Source: Streptomyces cupreus
Lineage (GTDB): Bacteria > Actinomycetota > Actinomycetes > Streptomycetales > Streptomycetaceae
DNA length: 64,000 bases
NCBI RefSeq assembly: GCF_014257025.1
Contig: NZ_JACMSF010000026.1
Coordinates: 44,363-108,362, forward strand
Reading direction: 5' to 3'
The stretch's first letter is position 1, and every line of letters begins with the position of its first letter. A program made the translations under genes and the position numbers. This document shows, one piece after another, positions 49,963 to 58,702 of the stretch. The notes beneath the pieces were generated by a model. It was not told the DNA's origin and did not search any database. It was given only the letters and a program-made list of their open reading frames with translations.

Positions 49963-50997
49963 TCAGATGCGGACGCCGAACTGGAACGGCATGTTGTTGA
50001 TCGACTCGTAGCGGACGACCGTGCCGGTGCGCGGGGCGTGCAGGATCTGGCCGTTGCCCGCGTAGAAACCGACGTGGTGCAGGTCGCCGTAGAAGATGAC
50101 CAGGTCGCCGACCTTGAGGTCGGACTGGCTGTAGATGCGCGTGCCGGCGTTGGCCTGGGCCTGCGAGGTGCGCGGGATGGAGACGCCGGCCTGGGCGAAG
50201 GCCCAGGAGGTCAGGCCCGAGCAGTCGAAGGAGGAGGGGCCGGAGGCACCGTAGACGTAGGGCGAGCCGATCTTGCTCTGGGCGGCCTGGTAGGCGGCCA
50301 TGGCCCGGCCGGAGCCGGTGGGCGCGTCGCCGAGCTGGACACGGTCGGCGGAGGACCGGCTGGCGCGCTCCTCCTCGGCGGCGAGGGCGGCCTTCTCGGC
50401 GGCGGTCAGGGAGTTCAGGAGCTTCTGCGCCGCGGCGAGCTTGGCCTGAACTTCCTTCTTGTTCTTGCCCAGTTCGGCCCGGGTGGAGGCGAGGTCCTTG
50501 AGCTTCTCGGTCGCCTCGGCCCGGTCCTGGGCGAGTTCCCGCTGCTTGTCCTGGATCTTCTTCAGCGCCTCGACCTGCTGGCTGCTCAACTGGTCGAGCG
50601 TGGAGGCCTTGTCGAGGTAGTCGTCCGGGTCCGAGGAGAGGAACAGCTGGACCGAGGAGTCTATGGAGCCGGTGCGGTACTGGGCGGCGGCCGCCAGGCC
50701 TATGGAGTCACGCATCTCGTTCAGGTCTTCCTGACCGCGCGCGACGTTGTCCTGGATCGTGGAGATCTCCTTCTGGAGCTTCTCCTGCTTCTCCTTGGCG
50801 CCGTTGTACTTCTCGGTGGCGTGCTCGGCCTCTTCGTAGAGCTTGTCGACCTTGGCCTTGACCTCGTCCTTGCTCGGCTTCTCGCTGGGCGCGGCGTTGG
50901 CCGCCTGCGAGCTGATGGCCACGGCGGCAGCAGCGGCGGTGGTCAGCACGGTCACACGTGCGCGGCTCGGCTGCTTGGGTCGACGGTGGGACGCCAC
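49963..50997 (-). CDS. NlpC/P60 (C40) cell-wall hydrolase, paralogue
   Basis: A secreted 344-residue peptidoglycan endopeptidase with the same plan as its neighbour: an Ala-rich signal peptide, a coiled coil over residues ~42-215 and an NlpC/P60 domain with Cys in SFDCSGLTSWAFAQAG and His in DLHHVGFYAGNGQILHAP. GTG 50997 has AAGGAG upstream. A good promoter lies at 51050-51079. The coiled coil probably keeps the enzyme inactive until a divisome or FtsEX-like partner engages it, by analogy with RipC-type enzymes. Confidence 0.9.
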   Translation of the reverse strand: MASHRRPKQPSRARVTVLTTAAAAAVAISSQAANAAPSEKPSKDEVKAKVDKLYEEAEHATEKYNGAKEKQEKLQKEISTIQDNVARGQEDLNEMRDSIGLAAAAQYRTGSIDSSVQLFLSSDPDDYLDKASTLDQLSSQQVEALKKIQDKQRELAQDRAEATEKLKDLASTRAELGKNKKEVQAKLAAAQKLLNSLTAAEKAALAAEEERASRSSADRVQLGDAPTGSGRAMAAYQAAQSKIGSPYVYGASGPSSFDCSGLTSWAFAQAGVSIPRTSQAQANAGTRIYSQSDLKVGDLVIFYGDLHHVGFYAGNGQILHAPRTGTVVRYESINNMPFQFGVRI

Positions 50998-51049
50998 GGA
51001 GGCGAACTCCTTCTGCTGAGTGATCTTACGATCGAAGGTTCGAAGGCAG

Positions 51050-51079
51050 ACCCTAGTGATACAGCTGTGATCAGTTCAA
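51050..51079 (-). promoter_or_regulatory. Predicted NlpC promoter
   Basis: On the minus strand, TTGAAC (51079-51074) and TAGGGT (51055-51050) are separated by 18 bp, a good principal sigma match. About 50 bases of leader follow to the GTG at 50997. Confidence 0.6.
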
Positions 51080-51207
51080 ACCCATGGGCGATTTATCCCG
51101 GTTACGGTCCGCATTCTTTACCATCAACCCACGTGCAGTGATACCCACTTGACGCTACGTTGCGTGACGCTTCCGTCAATTCGGGCATTGCATCTGTACG
51201 TTGACCT

Positions 51208-52551
51208 TCAGGACAGTCGCTTCAGAAGCACCGCAGATGCCACCGGCCGGGCGCCCGCCCGGGCGACCCCGTCGGCCACCTCTCGGTCGGTCGAGACGAC
51301 GATGACCGGACGCCCCGGCGGCTCGGCGCGCACCAGCTGACGGATCAACTCATCCGCGGTGACCCCGGGCTTGGAGAACAGCACCCGCACCCCGCGCGGC
51401 GGCGCCAGCAGCACCGGCGCGGCCAGCTCGGCCCCGTCGAAGACACAGGTCACCTCGGCGCCGGTCTGCGCGGCGAGCTGGGAGAGCTGCCCGAGAAGCC
51501 TGAGGCGCTGCTTCTCCAGCGGCATCTGGGGATAGCCGGTCTTGGTGACGTTGTAGCCGTCGACGACCAGATGCGCCTGCGGCAGCGCGAGCAGCTGGTC
51601 GATGATGGCGGGGTCGTTCTCGGACAACGCCCGTGCGGCGATGTCCTTCGGCGTCATACGTCCCGGTTCGACCGCGTCCACGGTCTCCGCCGGACGCACC
51701 GACACCGGCGGCAACGCCAGCTCGCGGCGCAGTCCTTGGGTGGCGTCCAGCAGGGTGTCCAGCAGCAGCCGTACCCGCATGTCCTCGACGCTGCGGCCCT
51801 CGCGCGCCGCCCGGCGGGTCGCCTCCAGGGCGGCCTCCGCCTCTCCGAGCCGCGACTTCAGCCGCCGGGTCTCGCTCTCGGCGGCGGATACCTGCCCGTG
51901 CGCCTCCGCCCGTACGGCCTCGATCTCGCCCTGCGCCTTGCGCAGCGCGGCCTCGCCGCGCTTGACGTCGCTGAGGGCGGCCCGCAGCTTGCGGTGAAGC
52001 GATTCCGCTTCCTTCTTGGACGCGTCCAGCTCGGTGCGCAGCCGCTCGGTCTCGGTCCGGGTCTGCTCCCTGGCCTGGGCGAGTTCGGCGCGCAGCCGCT
52101 CAATCTCGGCCCGGCTCTCCTCGTCGGCGCGCTCGGCATCGGCCCGCAGGGCCTCCTCGCCGGCCGCGGTCACCAGCTTGACCCAGCCGGTGGGCCGGAG
52201 CACATAGGCCGCGGCCGCCACATCGAGCGGATCCGCGGCCGGGGGCGGCGAGCCGGAGTCGAGGGCGCCGACGAGTTCCGGCTGGGCCTCTCTCAGCTTC
52301 TCCCCGATGCGCTGGCGGAAGAGCGTATCGGTCTCCAGCGCGGCGGCCATGGCGTTGCCGGCGAACTTGGCGCGCCGGTTCGGGGCGAACCGGGCGTACT
52401 GCCTCAGCTGGGCGGGCAGTTCACCGACGGTCAGCCCGCCGAACCCGTCGGAGACGATCTGTACGACTCTTCTGCGCACTCCGTCGGGCAGCGGACGGTC
52501 GAGCACCTCAGCGGCGCCGTCGCCCGGCCCCCCGCCTGCGGTCTCCACCAT
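51208..52551 (-). CDS. NYN/YacP-domain RNA-binding protein with central coiled coil
   Basis: A 447-residue protein. The N-terminal ~130 residues are conserved in actinobacteria (GLTVGELPAQLRQYARFAPN). A charged coiled coil covers ~135-265. The C-terminal PIN-like NYN domain has LVVDGYNVTKTGYP, CVFDGAEL and VIVVSTDREVADGVARAG, with the Asp residues expected at a metal-dependent nuclease site. It is probably a ribonuclease acting on rRNA or tRNA, by analogy with YacP/Rae1. I chose ATG 52551, preceded by GGGGTGAG; GTG 52560 is an alternative. Confidence 0.82.
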   Translation of the reverse strand: MVETAGGGPGDGAAEVLDRPLPDGVRRRVVQIVSDGFGGLTVGELPAQLRQYARFAPNRRAKFAGNAMAAALETDTLFRQRIGEKLREAQPELVGALDSGSPPPAADPLDVAAAAYVLRPTGWVKLVTAAGEEALRADAERADEESRAEIERLRAELAQAREQTRTETERLRTELDASKKEAESLHRKLRAALSDVKRGEAALRKAQGEIEAVRAEAHGQVSAAESETRRLKSRLGEAEAALEATRRAAREGRSVEDMRVRLLLDTLLDATQGLRRELALPPVSVRPAETVDAVEPGRMTPKDIAARALSENDPAIIDQLLALPQAHLVVDGYNVTKTGYPQMPLEKQRLRLLGQLSQLAAQTGAEVTCVFDGAELAAPVLLAPPRGVRVLFSKPGVTADELIRQLVRAEPPGRPVIVVSTDREVADGVARAGARPVASAVLLKRLS

Positions 52552-52620
52552 CCGTCTCACCCCAATGCCTGTGCGGGATCCCCCTGGCCTGGGGGATCGC
52601 CCGAGCGGGGCCCGCTCCTG

Positions 52621-52860
52621 TCAGGAGCCGGCGCCCGGCCTGTCCACGAGTTCCACCTGGTCCACGGCGTTGCACCAGCGGCAGCGCACCGACTCGATGG
52701 TCTCACTGACCACCTCGCGCTCCTCGACCTTGGGCTCACCGGCGAGGTCGAGGTGGACGTACTCGACGACCTTCGACGAGCGGGTCACATCGAAACGGGT
52801 GAGGTTGCCGCAGAGCGTGCAGCGCCACCGCGTGGTGGCGGTCGGCAGGGGAACCGTCAT
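52621..52860 (-). CDS. Small zinc-ribbon protein
   Basis: A 79-residue protein with two Cys pairs, RCTLCGN and RCRWCN, flanking a beta-rich core (RFDVTRSSKVVEYVHLDLAG), so a single zinc-ribbon fold is likely. The ATG at 52860 is chosen; no close ribosome binding site is seen. It lies 69 bp upstream of the NYN-domain gene on the same strand and may form a unit with it. Function unknown. Confidence 0.75.
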   Translation of the reverse strand: MTVPLPTATTRWRCTLCGNLTRFDVTRSSKVVEYVHLDLAGEPKVEEREVVSETIESVRCRWCNAVDQVELVDRPGAGS

Positions 52861-53015
52861 CGCGACCGTTCTTTCCTTCCAGTGTCGGTGACTCACCGGC
52901 ATCCCCGGTGCGTGTGGCTCGTAACCCTACGGCCTGGCGGGTACTCGCCGCTCGGCCGTCCACAGCGGCGAGGCGGTCTGTTCGGCTGCGTCCCATTACG
53001 TCATGCTCTGTGTTC

Positions 53016-53753
53016 ATGATCAGCAACTGGAGTACCAAGGCCGTCAGAACGATCCGGACGCCGTCCGCGCCGGTGACATACGGACTGATCGCCCTGTGCA
53101 CGCTGATCTTCGTGATCGGCCCGGCCTCGGGGCTGAATCCGGCCTACGGCACCGGCGAGGAGCTGCTCGCGGCGCAGCGGGCGTACTTCCGGCGCTGGGG
53201 TGTGGTTCCGGCCGTACTGTTCGAGGGCGACGCGCGCGCCACCCTCACCCCGGCCACCGCGCTCTTCGTGCACGGCAGCTGGGTGCATCTGCTGGGCAAC
53301 ATGCTCTTCCTCTACGTCTTCGGCGTGCTGACCGAGGAGCGCATGGGCCGTCTTCAGTTCACCCTCTTCTATCTGGGCTGCGGCTATCTCGCCCTGCTGG
53401 GCTACGCGGCCGCCAACGCCGACTCCGAGCAGTCCCTGGTCGGCGCGTCCGGCGCGATCTCGGCGGTCCTCGGCGCCTGCCTGGCGCTGTTCCCACGGGC
53501 CCGGGTGACGAGCCTGCTGCCGTTCCTGTTCTTCCTGCCGCTGCGCTTCCCTGCCTGGGTGGTGCTGCCCTTCTGGGCGGCCCTGCAATGGCTGGCGGCG
53601 GGACGGGCCACGAACGGGCCCGGGGTGGCCTATCTGGCCCATCTCGTGGGCTTCGGCCTCGGGTGCGGCTTCGCCTGGGTGCGGTTCGGCCGTACGACTA
53701 GAGTGAAGGCCACCCCAGCGACGCCCGCCCCCGAGGGAGAGAACCAGCCGTGA
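53016..53753 (+). CDS. Rhomboid-family intramembrane serine protease
   Basis: A 245-residue membrane protein with six or so segments. The oxyanion Asn lies in HLLGNMLFLYVFG, the nucleophile Ser in LVGASGAISAVLG, and the catalytic His in AYLAHLVGFGLG. All active-site residues are present. I chose ATG 53016; no ribosome binding site is visible, so a leaderless message is possible. Its stop overlaps the GTG of the RAM-domain gene. Confidence 0.9.
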   Translation: MISNWSTKAVRTIRTPSAPVTYGLIALCTLIFVIGPASGLNPAYGTGEELLAAQRAYFRRWGVVPAVLFEGDARATLTPATALFVHGSWVHLLGNMLFLYVFGVLTEERMGRLQFTLFYLGCGYLALLGYAAANADSEQSLVGASGAISAVLGACLALFPRARVTSLLPFLFFLPLRFPAWVVLPFWAALQWLAAGRATNGPGVAYLAHLVGFGLGCGFAWVRFGRTTRVKATPATPAPEGENQP

Positions 53754-54031
53754 TCACCGCGATCGTCCTCATCAAGACCAGCGTGGACCGGATCCCCGAG
53801 ATCGCGGAGCAGATCGCTTCGCTGGACAGCGTGAGCGAGGTCTTCTCCGTCACCGGCACCTACGACCTGATCGCGATGGTCCGGGTCAAGGAGCACGAGG
53901 ACCTCGCCGAGGTCATCCCCGGCCGCATCAGCAAGATCCCGGGTGTGGAGGGCACGGACACGCACGTGGCGTTCCGGACGTACTCCCAGCACGATCTTGA
54001 GGCCGCGTTCGCGCTGGGGCTCGACAACTAG
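53750..54031 (+). CDS. Lrp/AsnC-type RAM-domain protein without HTH
   Basis: A 93-residue stand-alone ligand-binding (RAM) domain: DSVSEVFSVTGTYDLIAMVR and a C-terminal strand HVAFRTYSQHD. It lacks the DNA-binding half of Lrp/AsnC regulators, so it may sense amino acids and act through another protein. GTG 53750 overlaps the rhomboid stop, so the two are translated together. Its stop abuts that of the convergent aminotransferase with no base between. Confidence 0.88.
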   Translation: MITAIVLIKTSVDRIPEIAEQIASLDSVSEVFSVTGTYDLIAMVRVKEHEDLAEVIPGRISKIPGVEGTDTHVAFRTYSQHDLEAAFALGLDN

Positions 54032-55393
54032 TCACACGGCCGGAACGCAGCGCCCGTCCTCCGTGCGGTAGTTCCACTTCGCGCCGTCGGTGACCAGCTC
54101 GCGCACCGCGGTCACGAAACGCTCCACGTGCTCGTCCGGCGTGCCCGCGCCGAAGCTGACCCGGATGGCGTTCAGGGACTTCTCGCCGGGTGCCGCCTCG
54201 GGGGCGCCGCACTCGCCCTGGGTCTGCGGGTCGCTGCCGAGCAGGGTGCGGACCAGGGGGTGGGCGCAGAACAGGCCGTCCCGGACGCCGATGCCGTACT
54301 CGGCGGAGAGGGCGGCGGCGAAGTGGGAGCTGTTCCAGCCGTCCACGACGAAGCTGATCACGCCGACGCGGGGGGCGTCGTCGCCGAAGAGGGAGAGGAT
54401 CCTTACTTCGGGGACCTCGGCGAGGCCCTCGCGGACCTTGCCGATGAGGTACTGCTCGCGGGCCACGAGGGTGTCGAAACCGGCCTCCGTCAGCGCCTTG
54501 CAGGCCGACGCGATGGAGTAGGCACCGATGACGTTCGGGGAGCCGGCCTCATGGCGGGCCGCGCTCTCGTGCCACTCCACGTCCACTCCCCCGTCCGCGC
54601 GCCGGGTGACCTTGCGGCTGGCGCCGCCGCCCGCGAGGTACGGCTCGGCCGCGATCAGCCAGTCGGCGCGCCCGGCCAGGACGCCGGAGCCGAAGGGGGC
54701 GTAGAGCTTGTGGCCGGAGAAGGCGACCCAGTCGACGTCCAGGTCCTGGACCGACACCGGGTGGTGCGGGGCGAGCTGGGCGGCATCGAGGACGATCCGG
54801 GCGCCGTGCGCGTGGGCAGCGGCGGCCAGCTCGCGGACCGGCCACAGCTCGCCGGTGACGTTCGAGGCGCCGGTCACGCAGACCAGGGCCGGGCCGTGCG
54901 GGTCACGGTCGGCGAGGGCGCGCTCCAGGGTCGCCACGGCCTGCTCCGGGGTGCGCGGGGCGTTGAGGTAGGTGACCTCGGCGTCCTGCCAGGGCAGCAG
55001 GGAGGCGTGGTGCTCGGTCTCGAAGACGAAGACCTGGCAGTCGGCGGGGAGGGCGGCGGCGAGCAGGTTCAGGGAGTCCGTGGTGGACCGGGTGAAGATC
55101 AGCTGGTCATCGGCGCGGCAGTCGAGGAACTCGGCGACGGCCTTGCGGGCGTTCTCGAAGAGGTCGGTGGAGAGCTGCGAGAGGTACCCGGCGCCCCGGT
55201 GGACGCTGCCGTAGTACGGCGCGTAGGCGGCCACGTCGTCCCAGACCCGCTGGAGCGCGGGGGCGCTGGCGGCGTAGTCGAGCGCGGCGTAGCTGACCTC
55301 GCCGCCGGTGACGAGCGGGACGGTGACATCCCGGCCCAGAACGGGCAGCGGGGCACAAACGGACCGGTCGATGGCAGCGGTGGAGACAGACAT
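54032..55393 (-). CDS. Class V aminotransferase (cysteine desulfurase-like)
   Basis: A 453-residue PLP enzyme of the SufS/class V aminotransferase fold. The PLP Lys is in WVAFSGHKLYAPFGSG; the other PLP contacts are in TRSTTDSLNLLA, FETEHHASLLPW and VLDAAQLAPHHPV. A Cys in GLFCAHPLVRTL may matter for desulfurase activity. The SAM riboswitch upstream ties it to sulfur amino-acid metabolism; whether it is a true cysteine desulfurase or a related lyase is open. ATG 55393 has GGGAG upstream. Confidence 0.85.
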   Translation of the reverse strand: MSVSTAAIDRSVCAPLPVLGRDVTVPLVTGGEVSYAALDYAASAPALQRVWDDVAAYAPYYGSVHRGAGYLSQLSTDLFENARKAVAEFLDCRADDQLIFTRSTTDSLNLLAAALPADCQVFVFETEHHASLLPWQDAEVTYLNAPRTPEQAVATLERALADRDPHGPALVCVTGASNVTGELWPVRELAAAAHAHGARIVLDAAQLAPHHPVSVQDLDVDWVAFSGHKLYAPFGSGVLAGRADWLIAAEPYLAGGGASRKVTRRADGGVDVEWHESAARHEAGSPNVIGAYSIASACKALTEAGFDTLVAREQYLIGKVREGLAEVPEVRILSLFGDDAPRVGVISFVVDGWNSSHFAAALSAEYGIGVRDGLFCAHPLVRTLLGSDPQTQGECGAPEAAPGEKSLNAIRVSFGAGTPDEHVERFVTAVRELVTDGAKWNYRTEDGRCVPAV

Positions 55394-55462
55394 GGCGGAA
55401 CTCCCGTGAGAGACGGAGAAGGAAAGAGCGAAAAGGGTGTGCGGAGGCGGGGCTCGGCGGCC

Positions 55463-55483
55463 CTATCGCATTCGCTTGCTCAC
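55463..55483 (-). CDS. Possible 6-codon upstream ORF
   Basis: GTG-AGC-AAG-CGA-ATG-CGA-TAG encodes MSKRMR. GAGGGAG lies six bases upstream, a better ribosome binding site than many real genes have. It sits between the SAM riboswitch and the aminotransferase start and contains basic residues only besides Ser and Met. It may be a regulatory leader or chance. Confidence 0.4.
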   Translation of the reverse strand: MSKRMR

Positions 55484-55510
55484 GGAAGACTCCCTCGAAC
55501 GACCCAGGAC

Positions 55511-55646
55511 CCCTGGTTTCGCGAGGGGTCCGCGCTTGCCGTAGACCTTGTTGCCTACGGCCTGGTCTTCACCCGGGGCACCCCGCCACGGACGGAGGGT
55601 TGCCGGACAGTCGGCCGGGGCCTCATGACTGTCACTCATGACCTGG
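55511..55646 (-). ncRNA. SAM riboswitch (SAM-IV type)
   Basis: Read on the minus strand, the conserved blocks occur in order: GGTCATGAGTGACA, GACTGTCCGGCAACC, GCGGGGTGCCCCGGG, TGAAGACC and a downstream AAGCGCGGACCCC pseudoknot-like segment. This is the actinobacterial SAM-IV (or SAM-I/IV) pattern. It precedes the class V aminotransferase by about 120 bases, so that gene is probably shut down when S-adenosylmethionine is plentiful. Confidence 0.85.
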
Positions 55647-55724
55647 TACAGGAACCTATGTGAAGTGATCACCGCCCCGCAACCCGTGTCCGGATCGCGG
55701 GACGAGGACCGATAGCCGCCAGTG

Positions 55725-55874
55725 CCTGTCCGGCGGATCAGGTCGGCTGCAAGAAGCGGCGTGTTGAGGAGGGCGACGACGCGGAGCGTCGGCAACCGAC
55801 GACACGCCGCTGGGGGTCCCCCTCTGGGGGAGTGCCGCCAGACCCCGCGACGCCGGCATGATCCGCCGGACCAG
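55725..55874. repeat. 150-bp nested inverted repeat (REP/MITE-like)
   Basis: Terminal arms TCCGGCGGATCA (55729-55740) and TGATCCGCCGGA (55859-55870) continue as CCTG/CAGG with one extra base. Inside are AGCGGCGTGT/ACACGCCGCT (55755-55764/55802-55811), CGACGC/GCGTCG (55777-55791) and GGGGGTCCCCC runs (about 55812-55831). It lies between the trpD stop and the SAM riboswitch. It may end the trpD transcript or be a dispersed repeat; similar units are frequent in Streptomyces. Confidence 0.65.
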
Positions 55875-55877
55875 GCC

Positions 55878-56942
55878 CTAGGCGTTGCTGGCGGCCACCC
55901 AGCGCTCCAGGGTCCGCTTGGCCGCACCGGAGTCGATCGACTCCGCCGCCTTCGCCATGCCGGTGCGGATCTGCTCGGTCAGGGGGGCCCCGGTCGGCCG
56001 GAGGGCCACCAGGGCCGCCGCCGAGTTGAGGAGTACGGCGTCCCGGACGGGGCCCGTCTCGCCGTTCAGCAGGCGCCGCGCGACGTCCGCGTTGTACGAC
56101 GCGTCCGCGCCCCGCAGCGCCTCCACCGGGACGAGGTCGATGCCGACGTCCCGCGGGTCGAAGGACTCCTCGGTGACCTTGCCGTCGCGGACGATCCAGA
56201 CCTGGGAGGTCGAGGTCGTGGTCAGCTCGTCCAGGCCGTCGTCGCCGCGGAAGACCAGCGAGGAGTTGCCGCGCTCGGCGAACACGCCCGCCACGATCGG
56301 CGCCATCCGCGGATCGGCGACCCCGACCGCCTGCGCCCGCACCCGGGCCGGGTTGGTGAGCGGACCGAGGACGTTGAAGACCGTCCTGATCCCCAACTGC
56401 CCGCGCGCCGCGCCCGCGTGCCGCATCGCGGGGTGGAACTTCGCCGCGAAGCAGAAGGTGATCCCGGCCTCCTCGGCCACCCGTGGCACCCGGGCCACCG
56501 GCAGCTCCAGGTTCACCCCGAGCTTCTCCAGGACGTCCGAGGAGCCGGAGGCGGAGGACGCGGCCCGGTTGCCGTGCTTGACGACCTTGGCGCCCGCGCC
56601 GGCCACCACGATCGCGGACATCGTGGAGATGTTGACGGTCTTGGCGCCGTCCCCGCCCGTGCCGACGATGTCGACGGTGTCGCCGGCAACCTCGATCACA
56701 TTGGCGTGCTCGTACATCGTGCGGACGAAACCGGTGATCTCCTCGACCGTCTCGCCCTTGGCCCGCAGGGCCACCACGAACCCGGCGATCTGCGCGTCGG
56801 TGGCCTCGCCGCGCATGATCAGGTCCATCGCCCAGGCCGTGTCGTCGGCGCTCAGGTCGCGCCCCTCCAGCAGGCCGTTCAGCAGCAGGGGCCAGGAACG
56901 GCCCGCCGCGGTGTCGCCTCCAGCGGGGGTCACAGCGCTCAT
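55878..56942 (-). CDS. trpD: Anthranilate phosphoribosyltransferase
   Basis: A 354-residue enzyme for the second committed tryptophan step, joining anthranilate and PRPP. Motifs are DIVGTGGDGAKTVNISTM (PRPP loop), VKHGNRAASSASGSSDVLE, FCFAAKFHPAMRHA, FNVLGPLTNPA and LVFRGDDGLDELTTT. I chose ATG 56942 with AGGAG eight bases upstream; the longer frame adds 13 residues without similarity. It is far from the trpE-G unit at 27.5 kb and shows no leader of its own. Confidence 0.95.
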   Translation of the reverse strand: MSAVTPAGGDTAAGRSWPLLLNGLLEGRDLSADDTAWAMDLIMRGEATDAQIAGFVVALRAKGETVEEITGFVRTMYEHANVIEVAGDTVDIVGTGGDGAKTVNISTMSAIVVAGAGAKVVKHGNRAASSASGSSDVLEKLGVNLELPVARVPRVAEEAGITFCFAAKFHPAMRHAGAARGQLGIRTVFNVLGPLTNPARVRAQAVGVADPRMAPIVAGVFAERGNSSLVFRGDDGLDELTTTSTSQVWIVRDGKVTEESFDPRDVGIDLVPVEALRGADASYNADVARRLLNGETGPVRDAVLLNSAAALVALRPTGAPLTEQIRTGMAKAAESIDSGAAKRTLERWVAASNA

Positions 56943-57003
56943 AAGGCCGCTCCTGAGTGTCGTAAGAGAGTGTGACCCCACCCTATCCAGCTCAGGGCAC
57001 GGA

Positions 57004-57040
57004 GAAGGGCCCCCGTCCGAAGACCGGACGGGGGCCCTTC
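57004..57040. terminator. Strong terminator after qcrB
   Basis: A perfect 16-bp stem, GAAGGGCCCCCGTCCG (57004-57019) with CGGACGGGGGCCCTTC (57025-57040), has a five-base loop. It lies between the qcrB stop and the trpD start, so it ends the respiratory operon before trpD. Confidence 0.9.
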
Positions 57041-57064
57041 TACCGCGCGTGGCGAGCGCAGCGA

Positions 57065-58702
57065 TCAGTGGTGGCCGTGGCCGCTCGTGATCTCCTTGTA
57101 CTCCTCGACGGTCGGCTTCGGAATCTGGGACTCCTCGCCGTAGTACGCCTTGCTGAGCTTGACGCGCAGCTTCTCGGAGCCCTTCACCTTGCGCTCGACA
57201 CCGTTCTCGTCGACCAACGGGCCGATCTCGGCCGGCTTGTACTGCTCGTGCGCGGTGAGGGTGTGCAACTGCTCCTGGCTGAGCGGCTCGTGCACCTCGA
57301 TGAACTCACCGTGCGGCAGGCGCTTGATGATGCCCGACTCGCGGCCGTGCAGCACCTTGTCCTTGTCCCGGCGCTGCAGGCCGAGGCAGATCCGCTTGGT
57401 GATGACGAAGGCGAGGACCGGGCCGACGAAGAACGCGATCCGGACGAACCAGGTGATGGCGTTGATCGACAGGTGGAAGTGGGTGGCCCACAGGTCGTTT
57501 CCACCACCGATCAGCAGCACGAAGTACCAGGTCATCCAGGCGACACCGAAGGCCGTACGGGTCGGCGCGTTGCGCGGGCGGTCCAGGATGTGGTGCTCGC
57601 GCTTGTCGCCGGTGACCCAGGACTCGATGAACGGGTACACCGCGATGGCGACCAGGACCAGCGGGAAGATCATCAGCGGGATGAACACACCCAGGACGAG
57701 CGTGTGACCCCAGAAGTTGATCTCCCAGCCCGGCATGACACGGATCAGACCCTCGGAGAAGCCCATGTACCAGTCGGGCTGGGCGCCGGTGGACACCTGG
57801 TCCGGACGGTAGGGGCCCATGGCCCAGATCGGGTTGATCGTGGCGATCGCCGAGATGGCCGCGATGACACCGAAGACCAGGAAGAAGAAGCCGCCGGCCT
57901 TGGCCATGTAGACCGGCATGAGCGGCATGCCGATGACGTTCTTGTTGGTCTTGCCGGGACCCGCGTACTGGGTGTGCTTGTGGTAGACGACCAGGATCAG
58001 GTGGCCGACCACCAGACCGAGCATGATGCCCGGCAGCAGCAGGATGTGGACCGAGTAGAAGCGGGCCACGAAGTCGCCGCCCGGGAACTCCCCGCCGAAG
58101 AGGAAGAACGACAGGTACGTGCCGACGATCGGCACGGACAGGATCGCGCCCTCCATGAAGCGGACACCGGTGCCGGAGAGCAGGTCGTCCGGGAGCGAGT
58201 AACCGGTGAAACCGGTGAACATGCCGAGGACGAACAGCAGGAAGCCGAACAGCCAGTTGATCTCACGCGGCTTGCGGAACGCGCCGGTGAAGAACACGCG
58301 CATCATGTGCACGAACATGCCGGCCAGGAAGACCAGCGCGGCCCAGTGGTGGATCTGCCGGATGAGCAGACCGCCGCGGACGTCGAAGGAGATGTGCAGC
58401 GTGGAGCTGAACGCCTCCGACATCAGCTGACCCTGGAGCGGGACGTAACTGCCGTGGTACTCCACCTCGTTCATCGACGGGTGGAAGAACAGCGTCAGAT
58501 ACACACCCGTGAGGATGATGATGATGAAGCTGTAGAGGCAGACCTCACCCAACATGAACGACCAGTGGTCGGGGAAGATCTTGCGCATGTTGGCCTTGGC
58601 CAGGCCGTAGATGCCCAGTCGGCCGTCCGCCCAGTCGGCGACTCGCTCGCCGGCCGGCGCTTTCCCGCGCGAGCGGGACTCGGTGGTCTCTGTAGTGCTC
58701 AT
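57065..58702 (-). CDS. qcrB: Cytochrome bc complex cytochrome b subunit
   Basis: A 545-residue membrane subunit of the menaquinol:cytochrome c reductase. Eight membrane segments are predicted. Haem-ligand helices include FDVRGGLLIRQIHHWAALVF and FVARFYSVHILLLPGIMLG; the quinol-site region has GTGVRFMEGA and the actinobacterial PDWYMGFSEG. The C-terminal ~120 residues extend into the cytoplasm, as usual in actinobacteria. It overlaps qcrA by four bases (ATGA) and is the last gene of ctaE-qcrC-qcrA-qcrB. Confidence 0.96.
   Translation of the reverse strand: MSTTETTESRSRGKAPAGERVADWADGRLGIYGLAKANMRKIFPDHWSFMLGEVCLYSFIIIILTGVYLTLFFHPSMNEVEYHGSYVPLQGQLMSEAFSSTLHISFDVRGGLLIRQIHHWAALVFLAGMFVHMMRVFFTGAFRKPREINWLFGFLLFVLGMFTGFTGYSLPDDLLSGTGVRFMEGAILSVPIVGTYLSFFLFGGEFPGGDFVARFYSVHILLLPGIMLGLVVGHLILVVYHKHTQYAGPGKTNKNVIGMPLMPVYMAKAGGFFFLVFGVIAAISAIATINPIWAMGPYRPDQVSTGAQPDWYMGFSEGLIRVMPGWEINFWGHTLVLGVFIPLMIFPLVLVAIAVYPFIESWVTGDKREHHILDRPRNAPTRTAFGVAWMTWYFVLLIGGGNDLWATHFHLSINAITWFVRIAFFVGPVLAFVITKRICLGLQRRDKDKVLHGRESGIIKRLPHGEFIEVHEPLSQEQLHTLTAHEQYKPAEIGPLVDENGVERKVKGSEKLRVKLSKAYYGEESQIPKPTVEEYKEITSGHGHH

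Noticed and set aside
50998..51207. A c-di-AMP (ydaO-type) riboswitch before the NlpC/P60 gene, as found before many actinobacterial wall hydrolases
   Set aside because: The conserved ydaO blocks are not present; there is only a simple promoter and a ~50-base leader.
55394..55462. A second protein gene between the aminotransferase and the SAM riboswitch
   Set aside because: The only frames are short, and the longer one at 55463-55927 runs through the riboswitch; only its last six codons have a ribosome binding site, listed as a possible uORF.
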